A stretch of DNA of 64,000 nt from assembly GCF_023913735.1 (NCBI RefSeq), contig NZ_JAMXBH010000002.1, forward strand, positions 1 to 64,000, written 5' to 3'. Source of the DNA: Pseudarthrobacter raffinosi. GTDB taxonomy: Bacteria; Actinomycetota; Actinomycetes; Actinomycetales; Micrococcaceae. A program made the position numbers and the translations under genes. Shown here piece by piece: positions 52,202 through 60,304 of the stretch. Position 1 is the stretch's first letter. Each line of letters begins with the position of its first letter. A model generated the notes under the pieces. That model saw nothing but the letters and a program-made list of their open reading frames with translations, was not told the DNA's origin and made no database searches.

Positions 52202-53444
52202 CCTGAAATCGTCCACCGAAGTCCTCGTTATCGGCGGCGGAATGGCCGGCCTGGCCGGGGCCCTCGCGCTGCGGGAGAACGGCGCCGAAGTGACTCTCGT
52301 GGAGCGTGCTCCTGAGTTCGGCGAAGTGGGCGCGGGCCTGCAGATGGCCCCCAACGCCTCACGCGTACTGAAGCGTTGGGGCCTGCTGGAGAAGGCCCTC
52401 GAAATCGGCGTCCGCCCCAAGCACCTCGTGTTTCGCGACGCAGTGACCGGCGAGGAGCTCACCAGGCAGACGCTCGGCGGCGAATTCGAGGAACGCTATG
52501 GCGCTCCCTACGTCGTGATCCACCGCAGCGACCTGCACCGGGTCCTGCTCGACGGCTGTGAGGCGGCGGGCGTCAAACTCGTCAACGACGTCATGGTGGA
52601 GAGTGTGGAAACCGTGAACGGCCGCGGCATTGCGCACACCGCCGCCGGCGTTGACTATGAGGCGGACGCCATCATCGGCGCCGATGGACTTAAGTCCACC
52701 CTGCGCCCCCTCGTTGCCAACGACGAGCCGGTTTCCTCGGCCTACGTGGCGTACCGCGGTACCGTGCCGATCACCGAAAACACGCCCAAAGCCGACCTTG
52801 AAGACGTCATCGTCTACCTTGGACCGGACTGCCACCTGGTGCAGTACCCGCTGCGCAAGGGTGAGCTGCTGAACACCGTCGCGGTGTTCAAGTCCCCCTC
52901 CTTCGAACGCGGCGAAGAGCAGTATGGCGGTGTGGATGAACTCGAAGCGGCTTACAAGGACTGCATTCCGGCAGTGCAGGAGGCACTGAAGAATCTTGGC
53001 ACCGCCATGCGCTGGCCCATGTACGACCGTGACCCGATCGAAAACTGGGTGGCCGGCCGAATGGTCCTGATGGGTGACGCCGCGCACCCCATGCTCCAGT
53101 ACCTGGCCCAGGGCGCCTGCCAGGCCCTCGAAGACGCGGCCGTGCTGCAGGACGTCACCAACGGCACCGTCTTCACCGCGGACGGCGTCAACCCCGCAGC
53201 CTGGGATGGTGCCATCAAGGAATTCAACACCATCCGTGCCGGCCGCACGGCCCGGGTCCAGCGGAATGCCCGTGTCTGGGGCGAGTCGTGGCACGTCTCC
53301 GGCCTGGCCCGCACGCTCCGGAATCTGCTGTTCAAGAGCCGGACGGACAACAACTTCCAGTACAACGACTGGCTCTACGGCCATGACCAGCACGGAAGCC
53401 CCGCCCGCCCTGAAGCCGCCCCGGCCAAGGCGTTCTCTGCCTAG
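52194..53444 (+). CDS. nagX: 3-hydroxybenzoate 6-monooxygenase
   Basis: A 416-residue FAD-dependent group A hydroxylase that makes gentisate from 3-hydroxybenzoate with NADH and oxygen. It has the dinucleotide motif VLVIGGGMAGLAGALALRENGAEVTLVER, the DG motif in IIGADGLKSTLRP, and the GD motif VLMGDAAHPMLQYLAQGACQALEDA. GAAGGAGA lies six bases before ATG 52194. Presence with nagI/K/L completes 3-hydroxybenzoate breakdown to central metabolites. Salicylate hydroxylase is the nearest alternative. Confidence 0.9.
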   Translation: MSDLKSSTEVLVIGGGMAGLAGALALRENGAEVTLVERAPEFGEVGAGLQMAPNASRVLKRWGLLEKALEIGVRPKHLVFRDAVTGEELTRQTLGGEFEERYGAPYVVIHRSDLHRVLLDGCEAAGVKLVNDVMVESVETVNGRGIAHTAAGVDYEADAIIGADGLKSTLRPLVANDEPVSSAYVAYRGTVPITENTPKADLEDVIVYLGPDCHLVQYPLRKGELLNTVAVFKSPSFERGEEQYGGVDELEAAYKDCIPAVQEALKNLGTAMRWPMYDRDPIENWVAGRMVLMGDAAHPMLQYLAQGACQALEDAAVLQDVTNGTVFTADGVNPAAWDGAIKEFNTIRAGRTARVQRNARVWGESWHVSGLARTLRNLLFKSRTDNNFQYNDWLYGHDQHGSPARPEAAPAKAFSA

Positions 53445-53564
53445 GACACACTCCTTATCCGCGAGTCCTTGAGGAGGGGCTGGGCGCAGTGCAACCATTG
53501 ATGCGTGCAGCCCCTCAATCGCTTAAGGGCCGTTCCGGGCCTGCCGGCCTGACCGGGAGCGGCA

Positions 53565-54080
53565 GTGCGGAACGTCACCCTGTACCTGGACGTCGACGGC
53601 GTCGTTTGCCCGTTCGGAGCGACGGGCACGACGCCATGGGGTTCCGGCTGGATACTTGCGAACGCCGGCGTGCTTGAGGTGGCATATGCGGGCCAGCTGG
53701 TTGACGGGCTGAACCGGCTTTCCCGGTTGCCTGGAGTCCGGTGCGTGTGGCTCACGAGCTGGGAGGAGATGGCCGCGGAATACTTATGCCCTGCCATCGG
53801 ACTTGCAGGTGGCCACTGGCCCTGCCTGACAGCGGATGGTGCCGGAACGGGGGAGGGCTGGTGGAAGCTTGCCGCTCTCCAGGAGGACCTGGCGGCCAAC
53901 GCCCCGGATGGCATCGTGTGGATTGACGATCAGCTCCGCTATGAACAGGAAGCACTGGCGTGGGCCGGATTCCTGGGCCGACGCATCCTCACGGTGTCGC
54001 CCGATCCGCGCCGGGGAATCTCTCCCGCCGAGCTGGCCGCCGTCGGTGGGTTTGTCACGGAGCAGCTGTTTTTGACCTGA
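53565..54080 (+). CDS. HAD-domain protein (RNA-repair-associated HAD type)
   Basis: A 171-residue single-domain HAD protein with catalytic LYLDVDGVVCPFG near the N-terminus, VWLTSWEEMAAEY as motif II, and the acidic IVWIDDQL as motif IV. The pattern matches the HAD domain found in Swiss Army Knife RNA-repair proteins, a group of unknown substrate. Starts at GTG 53565 with GGGAG eight bases upstream. No obvious partner nearby. Confidence 0.75.
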   Translation: MRNVTLYLDVDGVVCPFGATGTTPWGSGWILANAGVLEVAYAGQLVDGLNRLSRLPGVRCVWLTSWEEMAAEYLCPAIGLAGGHWPCLTADGAGTGEGWWKLAALQEDLAANAPDGIVWIDDQLRYEQEALAWAGFLGRRILTVSPDPRRGISPAELAAVGGFVTEQLFLT

Positions 54081-54132
54081 TGCCATGGACGCGTACGATC
54101 GATAGGAATTTACGCCGGTTCCGTTAACTCCA

Positions 54133-54161
54133 CAGGTCATTTCACATGAACTGTAGGTGAA
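54133..54161. promoter_or_regulatory. Inverted repeats upstream of the pit gene
   Basis: CAGGTCAT-TTCAC-ATGAACTG (54133-54153) pairs at 7 of 8 positions. A second pair, TTCAC (54141-54145) and GTGAA (54157-54161), overlaps it. They lie 67-95 bases before the transporter start and are reminiscent of, but do not clearly match, phosphate-regulator boxes. Confidence 0.25.
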
Positions 54162-54227
54162 GTATGCGTTGCAGGGCACGGCGGGTAGTGGAACTGCTGA
54201 ACGTCGACTCAGCAGATTGGGCAACAG

Positions 54228-55435
54228 GTGGATATCACCTTTATGGTGGCGCTGGTCATCGGACTGGCATTATTTTTTGACTTCACAAATGGATTCCACG
54301 ACACCGCCAATGCGATGGCTACGCCCATCGCCACCGGTGCCATCAAGCCGAAGACCGCGGTGACTCTCGCGGCAATCCTGAACCTGGTAGGTGCCTTCCT
54401 CTCGACGGAAGTGGCCAAAACAGTCTCCGGCGGCATCATCCGGGAAGGCTCGGACGGTGTCCAGATCACGCCGGACATTATTTTCGCCGGGCTTATGGGT
54501 GCCATTTTCTGGAACATGATCACGTGGCTCAAGGGACTGCCGTCCAGCTCATCGCATGCGCTCTTCGGCGGGCTGATCGGCGCGGCCATCGCCGGTATCG
54601 GGTTCAATTCCGTGAACCTGGAAACGCTGCTGCAGAAGGTCATCCTGCCCGCCATTTTCGCCCCGCTGATTGCCGGCCTGGTGGCGTACCTTTGCACGCG
54701 GCTCGCGTATGCCCTGACGTCGCGGCACGATCCGGAAACCGGCAGCAAGCTGACGCAGAAGCGGGGCGGGTTCCGCACCGGCAGATCTTCACGTCCAGCC
54801 TCGTGGCGCTGGCCCACGGAACCAACGATGCACAGAAGACCATGGGCATCATCACCCTGGTGCTGATTTCCGCCGGCACCCAGTCCCCGGGTTCGGGCCC
54901 GCAGTTCTGGGTCATCACGGCATGCGCCCTAGCCATCGCGGTCGGCACCTATGCCGGTGGCTGGCGCATCATCCGGACCATGGGCTCCGGGTTGACTGAG
55001 GTCAAGCCCGCACAGGGGTTTGCGGCCGAGACCAGCACCGCCTCAGCCATCCTTGCGTCCTCCCACCTGGGTTTCGCTCTTTCCACCACGCAGGTGGCGT
55101 CCGGCTCCGTCATCGGGTCAGGCATGGGCCGTAAGGGCACCACGGTGCGGTGGAACATGGTGGGCAAGATCGCCCTGGGGTGGCTGTTCACGCTTCCCGC
55201 GGCCGGCATTGTGGGCGCGCTGACCGCGCTGCTCGTGAAGACGGGGGTGGTGATTGCCGCCGTCGCCGGCACCGCCGCGGTGCTGTTTATGTTCTTCTAC
55301 TCCCGCAAGTCCTCGGTGGGCCACCACAATGCCGTGGAAGTCGAAGAAGCGGGCCAGACCGTCCGCTTCGCCAAGAAGAAAGCCCTCGCCCGGGCCCGCG
55401 CCAAGGCGAACCAGCACAAGGACGCTCAGCTATGA
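54228..55435 (+). pseudogene. pit: Inorganic phosphate transporter (PiT) with one-base frameshift
   Basis: Low-affinity phosphate permease. The first frame (GTG 54228) has ALFFDFTNGFHDTANAMATPIATGAI and GLPSSSSHALFGGLIGA, and stays correct to GGFRTG near 54785. The family sequence then continues in the next frame with IFTSSLVALAHGTNDAQKTMGII, ASSHLGFALSTTQVASGSV and further helices to 55435. Insertion of one C at about 54782 (GGC to GGCC) restores a single 402-residue protein with normal length. All motifs are intact, so sequencing error or very recent mutation is likely. Confidence 0.88.
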
Positions 55436-55653
55436 AGTGGTTGGAACTCTTGACTGTGGCCGGCACCACCCTGGTGTCCGCGGTAACGGTTGTGGTCCTG
55501 TATTCGCTGGGCGTGCGGCTGACGGCCATCGCCGGCGACGCCCAGCAGGCCTCACCCCGCGCCAAACGCTACTTCGCCTCCGCCTGCTTCGGCCTCTGCG
55601 GCCTGGCTGTGATGTTCGGGCTGTACCTGATCATTCCGTACTTCAGCAAGTAG
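55432..55653 (+). CDS. Small membrane protein coupled to pit
   Basis: A 73-residue protein with two membrane segments (LLTVAGTTLVSAVTVVVLYSLG and YFASACFGLCGLAVMFGLYLIIPYF). It starts at ATG 55432 overlapping the pit stop as ATGA, so it is expressed with the transporter. Small proteins after PiT genes are common in Arthrobacter relatives. Function unknown, perhaps an accessory subunit. Confidence 0.75.
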   Translation: MKWLELLTVAGTTLVSAVTVVVLYSLGVRLTAIAGDAQQASPRAKRYFASACFGLCGLAVMFGLYLIIPYFSK

Positions 55654-55680
55654 CCCTTCAGCCCGTCCACACCGCAGCGC

Positions 55681-55686
55681 TACTCT
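55681..55686 (+). promoter_or_regulatory. -10 box of a leaderless transcript (DHFR-like gene)
   Basis: TACTCT ends six bases before ATG 55693, with no ribosome site between them. Confidence 0.4.
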
Positions 55687-55692
55687 GGTTCC

Positions 55693-56250
55693 ATGTCCAG
55701 GATCCAGTATTTTGTCGCGGCCTCCATCGACGGGTTCATCGCCACCACGAAGGATGACCTCGCCTGGCTTCTTGAGTTCGACGGCTTCGAGGGCGGCAAG
55801 GAAAGCTACGAAACCTTCATGGCCGGCGTCGGCTGCATTGTTATGGGCGGCGAGACGTACGCCTGGCTGATGGAGCACGAACCCGGCAACTGGCCGTACC
55901 CTTCCACACCCTGTTATGTGTTTACCCGGCACGAGCACGTTGCCCCGGCCGGCACGGACATCACGTTCGTCCGCGGACCCGTCCAGGAGTTCATCCAGGA
56001 CTTCAGGGACCACGCCGGCGGCTTGAACGTCTGGGTGGTGGGCGGCGGCAACCTCGCTGCGCAGTTCGCCAACGCGGGACTGCTGGATGACCTCATCCTT
56101 TCTGTCATCCCCGTGGTCCTGGGCGACGGCAAACGGCTGCTGCCATTGGAGGGCCCGACGTCGCCACTTGAGTTGACGGCGTCCCGCACCTTGGGACGGG
56201 GCATAGTGGAGCTCCGCTACACCCTCACCTCCCCGGTTCCGGCGCGCTAG
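55693..56250 (+). CDS. Dihydrofolate reductase (RibD-C) family protein
   Basis: A 185-residue DHFR-like protein: IQYFVAASIDGFIATTKDDLAWL, CIVMGGETYAWLM, VWVVGGGNLAAQFANAGLLDDLILSVIPVVLGDG, and a terminal strand LGRGIVELRYTL. The GGGNL loop binds NADPH. Substrate unknown. One of three family copies in the window, the others being 23457-23996 and the remnant at 546-782. Confidence 0.85.
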   Translation: MSRIQYFVAASIDGFIATTKDDLAWLLEFDGFEGGKESYETFMAGVGCIVMGGETYAWLMEHEPGNWPYPSTPCYVFTRHEHVAPAGTDITFVRGPVQEFIQDFRDHAGGLNVWVVGGGNLAAQFANAGLLDDLILSVIPVVLGDGKRLLPLEGPTSPLELTASRTLGRGIVELRYTLTSPVPAR

Positions 56251-56272
56251 GGAGCTGAACGGACTGAGGCGC

Positions 56273-56746
56273 TTAGGCCTCCGCGGGCTCGTTGTCCCGC
56301 AGCATGTTGGTGAGGCGTGCGGTGGAGAGGCGGCGGCCTTGTTCGTCGGTCATCACGATTTCATGCGTTGTCAGTGTCCGGCCCAGGTGGATCGCGGTGC
56401 ACGTACCTGTCACGGTGCCCGCGGCGATTGCACGGTGGTGGGTGGCGCTCACTTCGATGCCCAGGGCGTGCCTGCCTGCGCCTGCGTGCATCCCGGCGGC
56501 AAAGGATCCCAAGGTTTCGGCCAGCACCACATGGGCGCCGCCGTGCAGGATGCCTGCCACCTGGGTGTTCCCTTCCACCGGCATGGTGGCCACCGTTCGT
56601 TCCGGGCTCATCTCGAGGAAGTGGATCCCCATCTTCACCACCAGGGCACCGATGCCCAGGCGGCCGAGCCAGTCGTGGAGGTGCGCCGGGATGCCTGCTG
56701 TGACCAATTCCTCAGTGAAGGGCCCGGGCGTGAAATTGTCCATCAT
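56273..56746 (-). CDS. Hotdog-fold thioesterase (PaaI/MenI-like)
   Basis: A 157-residue hotdog protein. VEGNTQVAGILHGGAHVVLAETLGSFAA contains the conserved HGG and the catalytic glutamate of acyl-CoA thioesterases such as YdiI/MenI. Candidate substrates are dihydroxynaphthoyl-CoA or phenylacetyl-CoA-type esters. The start could be either of two adjacent ATGs (56746 or 56743). It is divergent from polA with only 19 bases between start codons. Confidence 0.82.
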   Translation of the reverse strand: MMDNFTPGPFTEELVTAGIPAHLHDWLGRLGIGALVVKMGIHFLEMSPERTVATMPVEGNTQVAGILHGGAHVVLAETLGSFAAGMHAGAGRHALGIEVSATHHRAIAAGTVTGTCTAIHLGRTLTTHEIVMTDEQGRRLSTARLTNMLRDNEPAEA

Positions 56747-56752
56747 GGGAAC

Positions 56753-56758
56753 TAGGCT
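56753..56758 (+). promoter_or_regulatory. -10 box of a leaderless polA transcript
   Basis: TAGGCT with exactly seven bases to the GTG at 56766 and no ribosome site. The box sits between two divergent start codons 19 bases apart, so the -35 region lies inside the hotdog gene. Confidence 0.55.
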
Positions 56759-56765
56759 GGCACCT

Positions 56766-59576
56766 GTGAGTGAAACTACCAAACCGGCCCCCTTCCCGTC
56801 CGAGACCGCAGTGCTTGACGCTGATGCTGCCCTGCAGGACATCAACGTCCTGCCGGCCGGAGGCCAGGTTTCCGCCACGGAAGGCCCCGTGGTTCCCATC
56901 ACCGGCCAGCCGCGGCTCCTGGTTCTGGACGGCCACTCGATGGCGTTCCGCGCGTTCTTCGCCTTGCCGGCGGACAAGTTCTCCACCGCCAACGGACAGC
57001 ACACCAACGCCATCCACGGTTTCACGTCCATGCTCATCAACCTGATCAAGGAACAGAAGCCCACCCACATTTGTGTCGCCTTCGACGTCTCGGATGACAC
57101 CACGCACCGCAAAGCCGAGTACAGCGAGTACAAGGGAGGACGCAACGAAACGCCCCGTGAGATGAGCGGCCAGATCGACCTCATCGACAAGGTCATGGGC
57201 GCCTGGGGCATCAAGACCATCAAACTGCCCGGCTATGAGGCCGATGACATCCTGGCCACCCTCGCCGCCATGGGGGAAAAGGCCGGTTTCGAGGTGCTGC
57301 TCGTCTCGGGCGACCGTGACGCCTTCCAGCTGATCACGGACAACGTTTTTGTGCTGTACCCGAGGAAGGGCGTCAGCGACATTCCCCGGATGGACGCGGC
57401 AGCCATCCAGGAAAAGTATCTTGTGACGCCCGCGCAGTATTCGGACCTTGCCGCTTTGGTGGGCGAGACCGCGGACAATCTTCCGGGCGTTCCGGGCGTC
57501 GGCCCGAAAACCGCGGCCAAGTGGATCAACCTTTACGGCGGTCTTGAGGGCGTCCTCGAGCACCTGGATGCGATCGGCGGCAAGGTGGGCGATGCCCTCC
57601 GGGAAAACGTGGAGGACGTCAAACGCAACCGACGCCTGAACAGGCTCCACACGGATCTCGAACTTCCGCTCACCCTGGATGATCTCGCGGAACCGCGGCC
57701 GGACGAAGCCGCGCTGGAGGCTTTGTTCGACGAACTTGAATTCAAGACCATCCGTTCCCGGCTCTTTGCCCTTTACGGCAGCGAGGACGTGGAATCTGCG
57801 GAGCGCGAAACCATCGCCGCGCCGGACTTCGTGATTCCCGCCGGGGCCGCCGAGCTGGGTGCCTTCCTGGCGGCGGGCGCTGGCAAGACGTCGGCAGTCG
57901 CCGTCGACCTGGTGCCCGGGCGGATCGGCGAGGACGCCGCCGCACTGGCCATCGTCCGTGACGATGCCGCCGTCTATATCGACCTCGCCGCGCAGGACGC
58001 CGCAGCCGAAAACGTCCTGGCGGACTGGCTGCGCGATGAAAGCTCGTCAAAGGTCATGCACGGCTACAAGGCTGCGTTGAAGGCCCTGTCCAGCCGTGGC
58101 CTGGGACTGGAAGGCGTAGTGGATGACACGTCAATTTCCGGATACCTCATCCAGCCGGACCGCCGCACGTATGAACTCGCCGAGTTGGCCCAGCATCACC
58201 TCAACGTCAGTGTTCCGTCCGAGGCCTCCAAGGCGGGCCAGCTGGAGCTGGCGTTCGACGACGCCGCCGCCGCCGGCGCGCTGGTCCAGGTGGCGGCCGT
58301 GGTCCAGGCCCTGAGCCGGCACTTCGCATCAGAGCTCACCGAACGCAAGGCGGGGGACCTGCTGACCACCCTGGAACTGCCCGTCAGCCGGGTGCTGGCC
58401 GACATGGAAACAGCGGGCATCGCCATCGACCTGCCGCGCATGGACGAGCAGATCGCCGATCTGGCCAAAGTGATCGACAACGCGCAGGAACTTGCCTTCG
58501 CCGCGATCGGCCACGAGGTTAATCTCGGATCGCCCAAGCAGTTGCAGACCGTGCTCTTTGACGAACTCGAATTGCCGAAAACGAAGAAGATCAAGTCCGG
58601 CTACACCACCGATGCCGCGTCGCTGAAGAACCTGCTGGAAAAGACCGGCCACGAATTCCTGGTCCAGCTGATGGCGCACCGGGAGTCCTCGAAGCTGCGC
58701 CAGATGCTGGAGTCGCTCAAGAAGTCCGTGACGGAAGACGGCCGGATCCACACCACCTACGCGCAGAACGTGGCAGCGACGGGCCGGATCTCCTCCAACA
58801 ATCCCAACCTGCAGAACATCCCCATCCGCAGCGAGGAAGGCCGTCGCGTCCGCGGCATCTTTGTGGTCAGCGACGGCTACGAGTGCCTGCTGTCCGCGGA
58901 CTACTCACAGATCGAAATGCGGATCATGGCGCACCTTTCGGGCGACGCAGGCCTGATCCAGGCCTACCAGGACGGCGAAGACCTCCACCGGTTTGTGGGC
59001 TCGAACATCTTCCACGTGCCCACCGAAGAAGTCACCAGTGCCATGCGCTCCAAGGTCAAGGCGATGTCCTACGGCCTCGCCTATGGCCTCACATCGTTTG
59101 GCCTGTCCAAGCAGCTGGAAATTTCCGTGGACGAGGCCCGCACGCTGATGAAGGACTACTTTGACCGGTTCGGCGCCGTCCGCGACTACCTCCGCGGAGT
59201 GGTGGACCAGGCCCGGGTGGACGGCTATACGGCCACCATCGAGGGGCGTCGCCGCTACCTGCCGGACCTCACCAGCACGGACCGGCAGCTTCGCGAAAAC
59301 GCGGAGCGCATCGCCCTGAACTCACCCATCCAGGGATCGGCCGCGGACATCATCAAACGCGCCATGCTGGGCGTGCACGCTGCACTGGCGGCCCAGGGCC
59401 TGAAGTCGCGCATGCTCCTGCAGGTCCACGACGAACTGGTCCTTGAAGTCGCCGCCGGCGAACGTGTTGCGGTGGAGAAGCTCGTCACCGAGCAGATGGG
59501 CTCCGCCGCGGACCTCAGCATCCCGCTGGATGTCCAGATCGGGGTGGGCCCCAGCTGGTACGACGCCGGCCACTAG
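56766..59576 (+). CDS. polA: DNA polymerase I
   Basis: A 936-residue repair and primer-removal polymerase. A 5'-3' exonuclease domain (about 50-310: LVLDGHSMAFRAFF, DVSDDTTHRKAEYSEYKGGR, VSGDRDAFQLI, GVPGVGPKTAAKW) is followed by a 3'-5' exonuclease-like domain (about 360-520) and the polymerase. The latter has motif A SADYSQIEMRIMAHLS, motif B KAMSYGLAYG and motif C QVHDELVLE. The proofreading motif DxE reads VDLV, so the editing site seems inactive, as in other actinobacterial PolA. GTG 56766 follows a -10 box and is probably leaderless. Confidence 0.95.
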   Translation: MSETTKPAPFPSETAVLDADAALQDINVLPAGGQVSATEGPVVPITGQPRLLVLDGHSMAFRAFFALPADKFSTANGQHTNAIHGFTSMLINLIKEQKPTHICVAFDVSDDTTHRKAEYSEYKGGRNETPREMSGQIDLIDKVMGAWGIKTIKLPGYEADDILATLAAMGEKAGFEVLLVSGDRDAFQLITDNVFVLYPRKGVSDIPRMDAAAIQEKYLVTPAQYSDLAALVGETADNLPGVPGVGPKTAAKWINLYGGLEGVLEHLDAIGGKVGDALRENVEDVKRNRRLNRLHTDLELPLTLDDLAEPRPDEAALEALFDELEFKTIRSRLFALYGSEDVESAERETIAAPDFVIPAGAAELGAFLAAGAGKTSAVAVDLVPGRIGEDAAALAIVRDDAAVYIDLAAQDAAAENVLADWLRDESSSKVMHGYKAALKALSSRGLGLEGVVDDTSISGYLIQPDRRTYELAELAQHHLNVSVPSEASKAGQLELAFDDAAAAGALVQVAAVVQALSRHFASELTERKAGDLLTTLELPVSRVLADMETAGIAIDLPRMDEQIADLAKVIDNAQELAFAAIGHEVNLGSPKQLQTVLFDELELPKTKKIKSGYTTDAASLKNLLEKTGHEFLVQLMAHRESSKLRQMLESLKKSVTEDGRIHTTYAQNVAATGRISSNNPNLQNIPIRSEEGRRVRGIFVVSDGYECLLSADYSQIEMRIMAHLSGDAGLIQAYQDGEDLHRFVGSNIFHVPTEEVTSAMRSKVKAMSYGLAYGLTSFGLSKQLEISVDEARTLMKDYFDRFGAVRDYLRGVVDQARVDGYTATIEGRRRYLPDLTSTDRQLRENAERIALNSPIQGSAADIIKRAMLGVHAALAAQGLKSRMLLQVHDELVLEVAAGERVAVEKLVTEQMGSAADLSIPLDVQIGVGPSWYDAGH

Positions 59577-59604
59577 GCTGCTGGGAACGAATGGGTGGGG
59601 CGCG

Positions 59605-60216
59605 ATGGACAAGTACGACGTCAAGAAACAGTTCAAGGATCTGTACGCGCCCCGGGCCCGGGACTTCGAAGTGGTCACCGTCCCTCCGCTGAGCTACCTG
59701 ATGCTGGACGGGCAAGGTAATCCGGGGACGGCCCCCGCCTACGCCGCCGCCCTCGAGGCCCTGTATTCGGTGTCCTACGCCGTCAAGTTCGCCAGCAAGC
59801 ACGCGGGCCGGGACTACGTCGTCGGGCCGCTGGAGGGCCTGTGGACAGCAGACGATCCTGACGCCTTCACCCGGGGCGAGAAGAACAGCTGGAAGTGGAC
59901 CATGATGATCCATCAGCCAGGCTGGATCGGCGCCGCCGAGGTGCAGGACGGTATCGCGGAGGCGGCGGCGAAGAACGTTCCGGGGCTGGACCTGCTCCGC
60001 CTTGAGACCCTCGATGAAGGCCTCTCGCTGCAGATCCTGCACATCGGCAGCTACGACGACGAGGCCCCCACGCTGCACCGCCTGCACAGTGAATACATTC
60101 CGTCCAAGGGCTTCGGATTTGCCGGCCTGCACCACGAGATCTACCTCAGCGACGCCCGCCGGGTGGCACCGGAAAAGCTCAAAACCATCCTCCGCCAACC
60201 CGTGCGGCGGCTCTGA
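59605..60216 (+). CDS. GyrI-like domain protein
   Basis: A 203-residue protein with a GyrI/AraC-effector-like fold: FEVVTVPPLSYLMLDGQGNPGT, an aromatic middle, and LQILHIGSYDDEAPTLHRLHSEY with a conserved ligand-site Glu. Related proteins bind small molecules or sequester toxins. Function here unknown. A GGTGGGG site seven bases upstream supports ATG 59605. Confidence 0.82.
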   Translation: MDKYDVKKQFKDLYAPRARDFEVVTVPPLSYLMLDGQGNPGTAPAYAAALEALYSVSYAVKFASKHAGRDYVVGPLEGLWTADDPDAFTRGEKNSWKWTMMIHQPGWIGAAEVQDGIAEAAAKNVPGLDLLRLETLDEGLSLQILHIGSYDDEAPTLHRLHSEYIPSKGFGFAGLHHEIYLSDARRVAPEKLKTILRQPVRRL

Positions 60217-60291
60217 GCCATTTCCCGCCGGCTCTGCGGAACTTCCTGCCTGCGAGCGTGTTGCTGCTGGCCAGGCGCCGGAATCATTGGT

Positions 60292-60297
60292 TAGGCT
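60292..60297 (+). promoter_or_regulatory. -10 box of a leaderless transcript (Eis-like gene)
   Basis: TAGGCT with exactly seven bases to GTG 60305, identical box and spacing to polA, and no ribosome site. Confidence 0.5.
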
Positions 60298-60304
60298 CGG
60301 CGGT

